Assembly (NCBI GenBank): GCA_003550325.1 | Contig: QKWP01000792.1 | Location: forward strand, 112,888 to 176,887 | Reading direction: 5' to 3' | DNA: 64,000 nt | Source: Gigaspora rosea | Lineage: Eukaryota; Glomeromycota; Glomeromycetes; Diversisporales; Gigasporaceae | Shown here: positions 11,971 to 24,082 of the stretch, piece by piece | Position numbering within the stretch: position 1 is the first letter of the stretch | Layout: each line of letters starts with the position of its first letter | Program-made: the position numbers and the translations under genes | The notes under the pieces: generated by a model | The model's database searches: none | The model's input: only the letters and a program-made list of their open reading frames with translations | Told to the model about the DNA's origin: nothing

Positions 11971-12887
11971 GGGTTAGTGTAAAATTAGAGTTTAGAGAAG
12001 ATTATAATTTTTATTAAAATTCAGCAAAGAATTTTTTTTTGTTAGAACCCAAAAGGTAGTTTCCTATATGAAATTTTGAATTAGAAGCAATTTTTGGCAA
12101 AATGAACATTTGTTTTAATTCTTTCCAAATGTGTAACATTACACCTAATTTTTAAATTTGATTGGTCTGATTAGATGTGGTTACTGTAAACATAGTTACA
12201 AATTAATTAACCCTTTAATAAAAATTTTTAAAATTAAATTTCTTTTCTTTAAATTTTAAGAAAAGTAAAATTAAATATACTTATTTGATGTATTTTTTGA
12301 TCTAAACAATTTTACTTAGCACAAGTAGATAGAGGGCATCTATAAATAATATTACAAAGAGGGTTAAACAAAATATAACAATTTTTCCAGTAGAGTTAAA
12401 AAATATACTGTAATTTTTTTGAAAATTTTGGTTAAAATCTAATCCAGTGGTTCAAATTGAATAATTTTAGTACCATTTGATTCATCTTGGTGAGAGGGCT
12501 GAATGGTACCAATTTCATTTCATTTGGATTACTGGATCAGGAGTTATTAACAAAATACTATTATTGGTCATATCTTTTCTTATAAAATTACTATATAACC
12601 AATAGTTTTTTGTAAATATCTTGTAATCTAGGAATCTAAATAACCTGATTTTGGTATGGATTTATCTTATTGAAATGAATCAAATGGTACCTAAATCATC
12701 ACAAGATATTTAAGTTTTTGTAAAATTTTATATATAAATATATAGATTTTGAAAAATTTTTTATATAGTTTGGAGGATTAAGAGCAACTATGTGGGAATG
12801 TATAACATTATTTATGGATGCCTTTATATGATCAAGTAGTAAAATATCATGTAAAATAATATTTTAATAATTTTATTAAAAAACAAT

Positions 12888-13314
12888 TAGAGTTTTTCAA
12901 AGTTAAATCGAATTAAATATTAGACATACAGTATTTAAATTTAATTAAATTTGATTTGATCAAATCAAATCAAATCAAATTTATTTGTAATTTTTAAAAA
13001 ATTTTAAATTTTGATCACTTTTCAAAATTTTTAATTTACACAAAATTTTACTAAGTTAATCAATTTTTTTGTATTAAGTAAAAAATGTTCTAATCAAAAT
13101 AGCACTAGTTTCATAAAATAAAAAAGGCAGTTGTCTTAATAAAATTTTGTATAAATAGCTATCATTTCTATATTTCAAAAAAATTTAAAATATTTGTCAA
13201 ATCAAATCTAATATTTTGTCAATTTATTTGATTTGAAATTTCTGTATTTGAATTTGATTTGAAATCAAAAATTTGATTAAATCAAATCAAATCAAATCAA
13301 ATTGTAGAACTCTA
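12888..13314. mobile_element. hAT-like MITE (TIR TAGAGTT) with CAAAT-rich interior, 427 bp
   Basis: It starts TAGAGTTTTTCAAAG and ends CAAATTGTAGAACTCTA. The flanks AAAACAAT (12880-12887) and AAAACTAT (13315-13322) match at seven of eight positions. The interior is rich in ATCAAATCAAAT pentamer runs in both orientations. A second member with TAGGGTTC ends is at 59586-59854. Confidence 0.7.
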
Positions 13315-13739
13315 AAAACTATACATATACAAATTTCTATGATTCTCTAAATTTTACTAAAGAATTCTAACTTTTTGCTTTAAGTAAACTTATTTAGCCC
13401 AAAAAATACATTATTTTAGTATATTTTATTTTATTTTTTTTAAAATTTGAGGCAAAGATGCTTAATTTTAAATTTTTGATAAAAATTTTCAAAATTAAAC
13501 ATCCTTTCTTTAATTTTAAGAAAAGTAATATAAAAAAGCCAATTTAATGTATTTTTTAATATTAAACAGGTTTTCTTAGTGCAAAAAGTTATGATCAATT
13601 AGTAAAATTTCAAGTAAAATAATATTTTTAATAATTTTTTAATTAATAAAATTTTACAAAATGCTATGATTCTCTAAATTTTACTAATTGATTTATACTA
13701 CTTACTTGAAGTTAACTTGTTTAGTATCCAAAAATACAT

Positions 13740-14135
13740 ATTTATTTATTCAGACTCAGACTATATTAAAAACTTTGGACCAGATTCAGACCATACATAT
13801 AATTGTATTTGAATTTGGTATAAAGTTTAAATTGCAAAATTTAGAGTTTGAGTTTGGTCTAAACCCTGAACCAGGCTGGACCAGACCAAATCTGGACCCA
13901 AACCTAGAAGCACTAGTTTATATAAATGCTAGATTGAACCTAAACAAGTTTATTGAACTTTTGAACTAAATCTGAGCTAAATTTGGACTAGCTCTAAAAG
14001 TTCAATACTAAACTGAACTTGAATATGTTTTAAAAAAAAGTTCAAGTATAGGTTCAGGTTCATTATTGAACCTAAACCTGAATTTGATTTAAGTTTAGTT
14101 CAATTTAAGTTTATAAAAATACTAATATTGATTAA
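13740..14135. repeat. Quasi-repetitive TTGAACCTGAACC-type tract
   Basis: Variants of GAACCTRAACCTG, AGTTTGRGTTTGG and ACCAGATTCAGACC alternate over about 400 bp. The same texture occurs at 27250-27480 and 35515-36745. The frame at 13688-13969 lies in it and shows no domain. Confidence 0.55.
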
Positions 14136-14155
14136 ATATTGTCAAATTTTAATTA

Positions 14156-14321
14156 CAGTCAAACCCCGCAATATTCACATCCCAAATTGAACTTTTTATG
14201 TACCTATTGTGAGATTGTGACTAAAGCAAGCTAAAATTTATATATAGTATATAAATAAGAAAATTAAGGTGACTATAGTAAAATTGTGACTATACAAATG
14301 TGATTATTGTGGGTTATACTG
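14156..14321. mobile_element. Tc1/mariner-like MITE, 166 bp
   Basis: The ends CAGTCAAACCCCGCAATATT and AATAATGTGGGTTATACTG-like (actual right end TTGTGGGTTATACTG) are inverted repeats flanked by TA (14154-14155 and 14322-14323). The CAGTYARACC start is shared with the larger elements at 17150, 34057 and 34890. Confidence 0.65.
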
Positions 14322-14789
14322 TATACAGTTCTGAACTGAACTTGCATACTCTTTTTTTTATTGTATCATACAAATAAATTATGAAAGCTAATTTTGAGTA
14401 CTTTTTCAAATTAACTTCTTCAATTTTATCTATAGAATCCACATTAAAATGAAATGCTTCAAGAACCTTAATCCAGATCTGGGTTGCTTTATATATCAAA
14501 TATACTTTTGCATTTTTATATAGCATTCAGTTTTTCTAAGATAGTTTAGTATATCTTATCTGTTTAAATTTTATTAACATTTTTTTATATAAACAGAAGC
14601 AAAAAATAAAAAGACTCTTTTTACCTTATTGTTCAAGTTTGAATTTTTTTTTTGTTTTACTTGCTTTAGTTTCAATATTAATAATTATATTTGATTTAAT
14701 ATTACAGATTGTATTTGATTCTTAATAGCTATTAACAGCTAAAACAGCTTTTTTTATATTATAGGTCTTGGTGCTTCTAATTATAAGGT

Positions 14790-14993
14790 AGATATGCCTA
14801 ATTTGGCGCAGTGCCTAATTTTGTGCACTACCATTATCTTATAAACTATGGATTAGAATTACATGATTTTGGTACCATTCGATTTGCTTATTGAAATGAA
14901 TTGATTGGTACCAAAATCACATGATTCTGATCAACATTTCATAAGATATCATTAGTGTGCCAAATTAGGCACTGTACCAAATTAGGCATGTCT
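14790..14993. mobile_element. Palindromic MITE, about 205 bp
   Basis: AGATATGCCTAATTTGG at the left and CCAAATTAGGCATGTCT at the right are inverted. The arms stay complementary inward through GTGCACTA and CTTATRAA. The centre carries GGTACCATTCGATTTG and CAAT(G/T)GGTACC, the second variety of the palindromic core seen at 12480, 27700 and 27880. Confidence 0.65.
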
Positions 14994-15002
14994 TAAAAAC
15001 AA

Positions 15003-15135
15003 AACCTTAACGATCTTGTGACTTTGTGGTTGGATTTTGATAATTTTGGGCTTGTTAGAATCGCCTCTCTGAGACGAACATTTTGGTAGTAAAATTGTCC
15101 AAAACAGACCAGTGGATAAAAGCCATTTAATATTA
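15003..15135. repeat. Fragment of the Harbinger-like module (TCGCCTCTCTGAGACGA)
   Basis: The run GATTTTGATAATTTTGGGCTTG, GAATCGCCTCTCTGAGACGA, ACATTTTGGTAGTAAAAT is one module of the 2168-3124 element. Terminal repeats are missing, so it is a remnant. Confidence 0.6.
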
Positions 15136-15521
15136 TCTATATTTGCATAATATATTATAAAAAATTGTTGCTATATTAACCAATTAGAATTGAGATAAGG
15201 TGATTACACTATACATGGATGGGGTGGCTACTAAGTAAAAAATATTATGTGATTTATTTTTTTTTTTACGTTTAGACTGTAGCCTTGCTCGGCTTATTGG
15301 GCCACACTTTATTAATTAAATGGTTGTGTACAAAGACGAGGTACAACTAGCCACACGTGCACTTTTGGTGGCTAATTTAAGTAGTCCGCCCGCAGGCTCT
15401 ACACTAGCTGCTATACCTGCAACCCACTACGGGTATTGCCTATTCAAAACCCTCTGATCTAAATATACGAATCCAATTAACTTGCACAAATAGCCTTAGG
15501 GCTAATTTACCCTGCAGGCAT

Positions 15522-16655
15522 AGAACCCCAAAGAATATATGTAATACTGAGATCTGGCTTTGTATAGACTTATATATAATTTTTCCATATGTCGTATGTT
15601 TAAATTTGTATAACCAACTGGTAATTTTTTGAAAAGTTAGATGTTTATTTGTATAACAAAAACGATCTTTATAACAAGTATGATCTTTTTTTGTATAATG
15701 ATACTATATATACATCGGGAAAATTTTTAAGTAGATATAAATCGATATATACCGTATGTTGCAGCTACCTTTTTTTGCCGATTATTAACAAAAAAAACCG
15801 TGGGTAGCTTATTTACTATTTTAAGTAATTTAAAGCACAATAAAAGGGTAGCTTATTTTTGAATACAAAACTTTATTAAGTAAAATAAATAAATAAATAT
15901 GCTGTAGACAATAAATAAATATGCTGTAGACAATAAATAAATATGTTATAAACAATAAATAAATATGCAGAAAAAAATCGAGAGTAACTTATAAAGCGAT
16001 TTTTGGTTAATCGATTATAGTCGCTACATAGTAAAGTCTAAATTTTACTAAGCAAATCGATTAAAGTCGCATAAGTAACATTGTTCAGCAGATCAAAATA
16101 CGTGTACCTTGAAATTTTCATACAAAGTGGAGAACTTTTTATTATTTGACTTTTAATTTTTACGTTCAACGGTTTTTTTTTATAAAAAAAAATCCGTTGA
16201 ACGTAAAAATTAAAAGTCAAATAAAAAAAGTTCTCTGGTATGAAAATTTCAAGGTACGCGTATTTTAATCTGCTGAACAATGTTACTTATGCGACTTTAA
16301 TCAATTTACTTAGTAAAATTTAGACTTTACTATATAGCAACTTTCATCGATCGTGTGGGTAGCTTATTTTCAGAACTAAAAATTTTGTTGTTGAATTTGA
16401 ACATGGTTAACTACCGCCCTTTTTTTTCTAGATAGGTTTCTGATTTTCTCTTTGTCCCTTTTTTTTGTGTAATTATGTTTTTGGCTTTGGTGGTTAACAT
16501 GTCATACTGGTACTCAGATCTGAAATTGTATAATTTATAGTAAATTTGAACTTATATGATAATTTTGTATAAAGCTTTTAATAAAATTAAGTGTATAAAG
16601 TTATATTAAAATTTTGAGTCTGGATCTGAGTTATATCAGAGTTCTTCGGGGTCCT
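15522..16655. mobile_element. hAT-like MITE (TIR AGRACCCCRAAGAA), 1134 bp, inside the SINE
   Basis: The left end AGAACCCCAAAGAA and right end TTCTTCGGGGTCCT are inverted repeats. The 8-bp duplication GCAGGCAT is at 15514-15521 and 16656-16663. It carries an 18-20-bp tandem (AATAAATATGCTGTAGAC) near 15890-15965 and the near-perfect palindrome at 16014-16345. Confidence 0.85.
16014..16345. mobile_element. Near-perfect palindromic foldback element, about 330 bp
   Basis: The arms begin TCGCTACATAGTAAAGTC and end GACTTTACTATATAGC. They match almost base for base through ACTTTTAATTTTTACGTTCA to a centre of T and A tracts near 16175. The frame at 16038-16280 is a by-product. A much more diverged relative is at 33225-33545, so this copy is the younger. 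Confidence 0.8.
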
Positions 16656-17149
16656 GCAGGCATCCAGTACCAGTCAAGCAACTTCGTCCCATTTCGTCGT
16701 TTTATGCCCCTGGATTTTCAGTACCGCACGGTCTGATATTCGAATCACGAGGTACGTCCCTTGCCCTTGTAAGGTTCGTTCGGATCCCAGTACCGACCTT
16801 ATTTATGGTAGCACCGTCAGAGATCCTAATCTACCTCCTTACTCGGGTCTTCCCAAACGGGTTTCTGTTTTTCCGGTTCCTTGGATTTTTCAGTGTAACA
16901 AACACTATTGCGCCCGAGAGCTTCCATTCAAGATGGTGGAACCAAGGTTACAGGTTTTTCACCCAACCGATGTTGAGCCACAGTTACCGTAACACAGGAC
17001 TAATTTTCGTTATCGTTGCCAGTGGTATTTGAACCGTCAACCTGCCGCTTGGGGGGTGACAACCTGGCCACTTCTCTAGGTCATCATGCCCTATATTATG
17101 TGATTTATAGCATGCCCCCTTAAACCTATTATAAACTTTTTTGAGGTTA

Positions 17150-17899
17150 CAGTCAGACCTCTCTATAATCACAAGTTGGTCGCGCCCTATTTTGGTGATT
17201 GTATAGAGGTGTGACTATAAATAAAATAACTTGTCATGATCACATGACCAAAGGCCAATAAGTAATATATTTGCGAATATTTGAAATACTATTAAAAAAT
17301 TTAAAATGTTTGATAATGAAAAACTTTGATCAAGTGGCCCAATTTGGATAAAATGACAAGTGTTTGACTTAATGGGACAATTCTAAAGAGTCCAAAATCG
17401 TCCAAATTTAGCTACAAAATGCTAAGATATTAAGGATTTTTTATTTAGATATTAAATTTAATCAATTCTTAAATATGTGAAGTGACACAAATCCTTAACG
17501 TTCACAGGAGCCTGTGATTGGATTTTAACGATCTTAGGCTCATTAGAATCGTCTCATCGAGACGAACATTTCGGTAGTTGTTTCATCCAAATCGGGCCAC
17601 TGCATCAAAAGTTATTTGTTGTCAAACCTTTAAGAATTTTTAATAGAATATTTTAAATAAACATGAATATAAATATTGGCCAATCAGATGTTATAATCTA
17701 TATTTAGTCAAAATTTGTGATTATAACGAGGGTTTTTATTAATAAAATTGATGAAAGATCAAAATTTTTTTGTGATAGTGTTATAGGTGATTTGTGACTA
17801 TAATGAGGTTTCTTACTATGTTTTAAGTCCGTCGCACAATATTGGGTGCTTATATAGAGGTGTGACTATATAGGGTGTGACTATAGAGAGGTCAGACTG
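17150..17899. mobile_element. Tc1/mariner (pogo-like) non-autonomous element, 750 bp
   Basis: The ends CAGTCAGACCTCTCTATAAT and the inverted CAGTCTGACCTCTCTATAGT are flanked by TA (17148-17149, 17900-17901). A Harbinger-like module (TCGTCTCATCGAGACGA at about 17547) lies inside. No transposase frame remains. Confidence 0.8.
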
Positions 17900-17901
17900 T
17901 A

Positions 17902-18690
17902 TTTAAACTAAAGTATTGTTGAGTATTGTTTGAGTATAAACACAAAAACAATGGTGAAACATATTTTTATATACTTTTAAGATTGTTGTCGTGTACTGCA
18001 AATAGCCCTGTGTTTATATGTTGTCTACTCATTAGAATTCAGAATCCGAATGGTCCAGAAAATTGAAATCTTATTGTGTATAAATATAAAATTTCTAAGT
18101 GTAATATGTTTTATATAAAAAGTTATGTTATTTTTACAAAGCCCTAAATTTTAATAGTAAACAAGTTTACTTAAGCGCTAATAATCGATTTATATTAGCG
18201 ATGACCAAAAATCGATTATATCCGAAAATAAGCTACTCCTGGATTTTTGTCCAAAATCGTCCAAAAAAGAAAGCTTATTTTCGGAAACATACGGCAGTCC
18301 CATATTACCGATAAGTCATTTTCCAATTGCTGCATTTTCCCGACATTCTATTGCTTTGAAACATATTGCTGAAAGCCTTTTTACCGACAGGATGTTTTAC
18401 TGAATTTAAACGCAATAAAGAAATGTTAATGATTTTTACTTCAGCTGTTCTAATAAATTCTGGAGCAGCCAATAAATTTAACGGTTAATTGGTTGAAATC
18501 GATAAGTTTATTGTATATAATTTTCCGATTGTTATTTCTCCGACAAGTCACTTAATTGGAAGCACACAATACGATAATTCACTAAATATATCTACGTACA
18601 ACTTATAAAAATTCAACCATAATCACATGTGATGCCTGTTGAAAAAATCTCCATCGAGAAAACGGGTTTGTTACTGCATAAATAAGATTG
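17902..18690. other. Intergenic DNA downstream of the BTB gene
   Basis: No gene was found. ATCCGAAAATAAGCT and AGCTTATTTTCGGA (near 18215 and 18275) make a small inverted pair. Base composition becomes more balanced after 18300, next to the gene. Confidence 0.45.
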
Positions 18691-18700
18691 TGCATTTATC

Positions 18701-20433
18701 CTAGGAGAATATTTTTCGAAAATATTTAAGATATTCTGTCTCCTTGATAATGCGAACAAAGGCCGTAATATTACAGGCATCATTTTCTATTAATGGACGA
18801 GTGCGTTTCCCCGATGGGGCAAACAGCTTAGGCAAGTTGTAAAATTGGTTAAATCCCCAATCTGGTTCTTCGGTAGTGAAACAATGATTTGCATCTATAA
18901 TTGAAAATAAACATTAATGGCACGGATTATCAAATGATGAATAATCTAATACTTACTATAAGAAACATATGACGTTTGATCTTCTGGATTCCATAAACGC
19001 AATGCAAATTGCACACATGAATGCCAGCCGGCAGGTGCTCCTTCTGGATCAGCAAAATCCAAATAAATTGAAACGTTGCCTGAATTCTTGGTTCCATTTC
19101 CTAAAGGAAAAAGCAAAATACGCCTAAATTTTAAGTATATAATCTAATTAGAACATGAATTTATATTCAAATTATATAATTAAGTGAAACTACCATTTCC
19201 AACCACCAGCTTCAAATTCGGGACTTGTTATCCTCTTTTCCAAACCACTCCAACCTGTGATTCGCCACGTATAATATTGGAAATCTTCAATTTCATAACC
19301 AAGATCTGGCATAACTTTATTCGCAATAGTTCGGTCTACAATTTATAAATATAAATATACATCTTTAAACAAATAATTCCACAATTTTTCATTGAAATCG
19401 TGTTATTTGGTCAATAACTAATGAATTAATTAAATCTATAATACCAATTTCTGAGGCGTAATTATCAGTAATACTATCTCGAGAAGGTAGAGTTGTAGAT
19501 AAATTAGTGCGAGGAGGCAAAACATGTGAAGTAATAGTGATAGCTTTATTTGGTATTACAAGTTTTAGCATAATATCATCCCATAAAGTTGGATCAAGGA
19601 TTTTTCGATAAGGCCGAATTTTATAACAAACATCTTCGCCAGAGATTTGAAAATAGCGAATCAAAGGGAGACAGTTTTGAAGTGAATTTTTTAAAGCTAA
19701 GAAGTGTTCATCAGACCATTGATCAAGATCGGAAGGTAGAGAGGGATTTTGAGCAATTCCCCACTTAATAACGTAGTCCCAAATTTTTACTTCATCCATT
19801 TGCAAATTGTCAAGATTTAATATAAAAATTAAGATATTTTCTGAAAGAGTGCAGAATTCATCTGAATCAAAAATAATATTTGGATGTTTAGAAATAATGT
19901 TCACATAAAATTGTTGTAAGTCTTTTAAATTATTCTTAAAGCTAGTTTGAAAAACACGAGAAAAGTTAAGACGCAACCAGGAATCATTATTCTCAATTAG
20001 AAATAACTGAGTATGTTTAATCATCTCTTCAAGACCAAATTCAATTAAAGCAATTAAAAGTTCAAAGATAACTGAAGCATTAATTGTTTCTAAAGAGATG
20101 ATTCCGTTATAAATATACCTACATATATATATATACTTATTAATAACTTTTTTTAAAAAAAAATTTAAATAAATAATGTTCTTACTTAATGATAATTTCG
20201 AATACTTCAACGGAAACATTAGTTTGCTTTATTATTTTCATATTTTTGTCATTATAGGCAATTGCGGCTAATTTATCTTTAAAATATAAGCATCGGGAAC
20301 TTAGAATAATAGAATGTGCTTTAAATGTTTTGATATTTGGTTCTTGGCCAACTTCAATAATAACATTGTATTCGTCACTATTTTTAAGAAGTTCGCTTAA
20401 ATCATTGGAAAGTAGCTCGAAAAACTTGGCCAT
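18701..20433 (-). CDS. BTB-BACK protein with C-terminal USP7-type MATH domain (5 exons)
   Basis: Proposed exons, in transcript order: 20433-20186, 20118-19445, 19335-19194, 19123-18957, 18894-18701. They sum to 1425 nt, an exact 474 codons plus stop. Introns are 62-109 nt. The first exon encodes a BTB domain (NVIIEVG, FKAHSIILSSRCLYF), the second a BACK-like region (WDYVIKWG, LDQWSDEHF). Exons 3-5 encode a MATH domain close to the N-terminus of USP7/Ubp15 deubiquitinases (YYTWRITGWSGLEKR, VSIYLDFADPEGAP, CFTTEEPDWGF, LIENDACNITAFVRI). BTB proteins commonly act as Cullin-3 adaptors and the USP7 MATH domain binds substrates, so a ubiquitin-ligase adaptor role is inferred. No peptidase domain follows. 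The exon 2-3 junction uses a weak donor (GGTATT). If it is not spliced, the BTB part ends at a TGA at 19389 and the MATH exons are a separate remnant. Start chosen at MAKFFELL, where family members begin; in-frame ATGs also exist at 20436 and 20496. Confidence 0.75.
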
Positions 20434-20499
20434 CATGATTGTGCAAAGTAGTAATCGGCCATTATAAGCAAAATTGTTGTTGTCATACATTTCCAAATG

Positions 20500-23130
20500 A
20501 TGTAACTTAGACTAGAATGGCTATGATCAACAGCTGGTTTGAGAAAAAGATTAGTCAGCGAATGTGTTTTAGTTTCCGAGGGTATTCACCACAAAATTGG
20601 ATTTCCTTTTTTGGTTTGTATTACCCGTGCAAATAAGTAAAATGCCCCTTACATGTCAAAATTTAAAATAAAAAACTTAATATGATATAATCTATCGATT
20701 TAAATGAATTAAATAGATAGCACAAATAAAAGGTAAAAAGTCAAATGACCAACATATTGCTGGAAGAATGCTAGCTATTCAAAGGAGCCGAAAATAAACT
20801 CAGTTAAAGTTCACAAAATACATTGAGTAATTTAAGTTGAATAATTTAAAATGAAACAATAATGTGCACCGAAATAATTAGTAAATGAGATTGCGACAGG
20901 TATAATATACAGTATGTAGTAAGGTTGAGTTGGAAAATTATCGTGAATTCTCTCGTGTGTCACCGTAAGAATTCTCTAAAAAACTTTTTGTTTTTCCGGT
21001 AATGACGAAAAGGTGAATTAGTTGTAATGGAATTATCATAATTTCTAACTTGAATTACTTTAAAAAATTCTGTTTCAAACCTATTCGTATTGATGAATTA
21101 CTATAAAAATACTCATAAAACTTGCTCGCTATATTAATAATCACTATATCAGATATGTGGTTAAGGCTGAATTAGTTTGTGTTGGAATTATTATGGCTTC
21201 TATTCTGAATTACTGTAAAAAAATTGTTACATGTTACAAACTTTACTATTCTTGCGATACGCAGTATGTGACCCACTAACGTGTGTTATTAATGTTATCC
21301 ATATCCCAGTTAATCTGATATCAAACATATAAAAGTGCGCATAATGAGCAAAAGTAATCATAAAATAGATGACAACTGAGAATATCATTATGAATAACTG
21401 ATCGTTTCTGTATCCTTGATTCTCTACGATTTCGTATTGATTATTAATACATAGATTAATTACGAATATATAACGATCCTATTATGACATTAATCATGAA
21501 ACGATCAAAATTTCGCAATATTTACAGGTTTAAAGCAGTAATTGTCACAGCTAATCATCTTTCCCACATTTAGATCACTGTTTTTAGTTGTGTCAAATCA
21601 AAAATGGTAAAGTGCAATTGAATTTTTTTTTATTCTCATTAAAATATTTATCTATCAATGCATCATTAATTATATAATGCTACGTTAATATTCACTATTC
21701 ACGAACACATACATTGAAAGGTAAAATTCATTTATACACTCATGCCTACCAAACAAACGATTAAGCACAGTACATGATATATGTCGTATTAATATCCTCA
21801 CAGTCTGTAATTTGAAAATAGTAACAAGGTTAAAGGATATAATGCTAAGGGAGTCTTTATATTATTGTATTGATTAGGCCACTTAAAATTGCAGTTAACA
21901 TCACTTTCTAGGACTCTCGGGAGGGGAATGAAACGAACATATAAAATGAACAACCATTTATAAAGTAGTGAATCAATGTGACGAATTAACTTTAAGATAA
22001 AATTTAGTCTGGGATTATTCTCATAAAAGAGAGGAGCAAGAAAAATAAAATTATATATTGTATTTCTTTAACAATGAGCACCCTTTGCATAATTTTCATA
22101 GTTAAAATTTTAATCTAGTAACCGGATCTGCATAATTTTAAAAGTATATGATTCGATCACCTGATTATAAGAATTTTGGCTATAATTTATTTTTAAAGAA
22201 ATAATGAATAAGTAGTTGCACGACACAGTCGCGCTAAACCAGGAACGGATAATAAGCTGTATAAATGCAAAATAATACATAGGGGCAGTATTTGAATAAT
22301 GGCCAGAATTAAGTTTAATTCAATCAAAAATCGAAATTACACTTTTAGGCATATTATTTCACACTTATACAGAAAGCCTAATTTTGAAATGTTAATATAG
22401 AGTTATATTTTGTAATGAATTCAGATATATATAGCTGATTTGCAAATTAGACGAATTTGTGATGATAATCTATAATTTATTTTTCAGTAATAAAAATGTT
22501 GTTTTCGATAATAAAAATCTCGACTAGTATAAGATTTTGCAGACGTGCTGCATTTTAATTCCCCGCATATGGCATACGATATTTTGTATATGATATTTAG
22601 TATACTGATTTGTATTTATAGTAATTGAATTTCAAATAATTAATCTCTGTATTGACCGAAATAACTTGTACTTAAACAGAAATTTAATAATTAATGAATT
22701 TGATAAGCATTTATACAATAAAGAATTCATTAATGTTTTCTAATTTATTTTAAAATGCAGGTATCGATTTATAATTTGATTAACTGAGCATGGCTTAAGC
22801 AATTACTTGTCAATTTATAGTTATAAGTATATGAATTAAGTGTATAATTTTTATTGGTATGTATTACAATTTTGACACATTTATAAATGTACAGTAAGAA
22901 GATTAACAACGAAACATAAAATTCATCACACAATTATAAAGTAAATTATTTTTAGATCTATTCAATATATTTAGTAAACATGAAGCGAATTATATTATTT
23001 AAATTTTTGTATTATTAAAAATCAAATTTATAAATTAAAATTATTATAAAGTGTTAGAAGTTAATGTAAATGCGAGTGAAAGAGAATTTAAACAAACTCA
23101 CAAAAAGTTGGATTTAAGATTGGGTTCTTA
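20500..23130. other. Long intergenic region with little repeat content
   Basis: About 2.6 kb with no convincing open frame. Composition is less skewed than in the element-rich parts. Two diverged units of the roughly 105-bp satellite described at 48840-49480 lie at about 21015-21240 (GAATTAGTTGTAATGGAATTAT, then AATTACTTTAAAAAATTCTGTT). The 5' part (20500-20650) is the presumed promoter of the BTB gene; no motif is decisive. Confidence 0.45.
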
Positions 23131-23138
23131 CAAACATC

Positions 23139-23545
23139 ATGGTAGCTCAAATAAGACTACTGAATTCAAGTTTAAAGAGTCAAAACATCATTAATATGAG
23201 CAAGCCATTGAGCACCAAGCTTAAAAGAATTAACATATGGGATTTTTTAAAGTTGTATTCAGCAAGAAACTATATGCAAGAATCTAAATATGATTTTTTA
23301 AAGTCGTATTCAGCAAGAATCTACATGCAATTTTTTGGATGTGAAGATGATATTAAAATGCTACTGTAATGCATATGCAATAAGGTGTAAGATTAATGGA
23401 TAATTAAACTATAGATGATTTTTTATTTCCATGCTGATTATGGTGATAAATGTGATTTTTTTATAAGGGAAGATAAATCATTTTTAGAGTGTTATTGTAA
23501 AGAATATGCTGCCAATTGTGGAATTAGAAAAGTGACATAGGTTGG
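23139..23545 (+). pseudogene. Decayed small gene with CYCxxYA repeats
   Basis: The frame at 23139-23369 contains a 51-bp tandem duplication (23241-23291 and 23292-23338, each coding FLKxYSARxYMQ). In a shifted frame it runs into CYCNAYAIRCKING near 23358. About 130 bp on, FLECYCKEYAANCGIRK ends at a TAG near 23540. The repeated CYCxxYAxxC pattern in different frames suggests one gene broken by frameshifts. I do not recognise the family. It lies about 540 bp upstream of the microexon array in the same orientation, but no link is shown. Confidence 0.35.
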
Positions 23546-23821
23546 TTAAGATTTTTTTTAGAAATATGAGATGTAATTTTTTTGAAACTTATAGACGAAA
23601 ATTATATTATTTATTGATATTTTGGGTACTAGGGTCATAATTTATTGTTGCTTAGAAGAAACTTTGTACTAAAAATCAGTAAAATTTTTAAGAGAAATGT
23701 AGTTATATATTGCACGTAGCTATACAGAGATTTGATCTTACCAATAATTGCATATTTATATATTATATAAAATCATTGATTTACTTTTTATATTTAATAA
23801 AATTATACAAGGAACAGAGTG

Positions 23822-23992
23822 ATATATGGGGGCCCCACAGCAAAAGGTGGTGATGGGTCAAAAAACTTTTTTTTGTAAAAACTTAATTTTTGAAAAATTA
23901 GATCATTTAGAACGCAATATTAAAAAACTACAGAAAAAATTTTTTAGCCCATCACCATCTTTTGCTGTGGGACCACCCATGTATCACGAAGT
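23822..23992. mobile_element. Palindromic MITE, about 170 bp
   Basis: GTGATATATGGGGGCCCC followed by ACAGCAAAAGGTGGTGATGG is mirrored by CCATCACCATCTTTTGCTGT and GGGACCACCCATGTATCAC. The arms are about 45 bp and the loop is A/T-rich. It lies just upstream of the first microexon. Confidence 0.7.
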
Positions 23993-24082
23993 GTATGGTT
24001 TATAGGCATTTTTAGTATAATTTATAAGTTTTTTTTTTTAAATAATCCAATAATATAATTCAATTTTTGTTTATTAATTTAG

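Larger units (their letters stand above)
15258..17093 (-). mobile_element. Full-length SINE (about 694 bp) split by a hAT-like MITE
   Basis: Read on the minus strand, the head at 17090-17015 resembles a tRNA gene (TAGAGAAGTGGCC as A box, GGTTCAAATACC as B box). The element ends in a poly-A tail at 15258-15268. A perfect 15-bp duplication TATTATGTGATTTAT flanks it at 15243-15257 and 17094-17108. The copy at 32119-32834 is uninterrupted and confirms the empty site. The small frames at 16805-17032 and 16984-17172 are accidental readings of it. Element movement must rely on a LINE reverse transcriptase not present here. Confidence 0.85.

Noticed and set aside
16960-17095. Standalone tRNA gene on the minus strand
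   Set aside because: A and B box-like sequences are present, but no acceptor stem pairs, and the segment is the head of a retroposed repeat with a second copy at 32755-32830.
16805-17172. Frames on both strands at 16805-17032 and 16984-17172, and 32355-32663
   Set aside because: All lie within SINE copies. The diverged copies do not keep a common frame.
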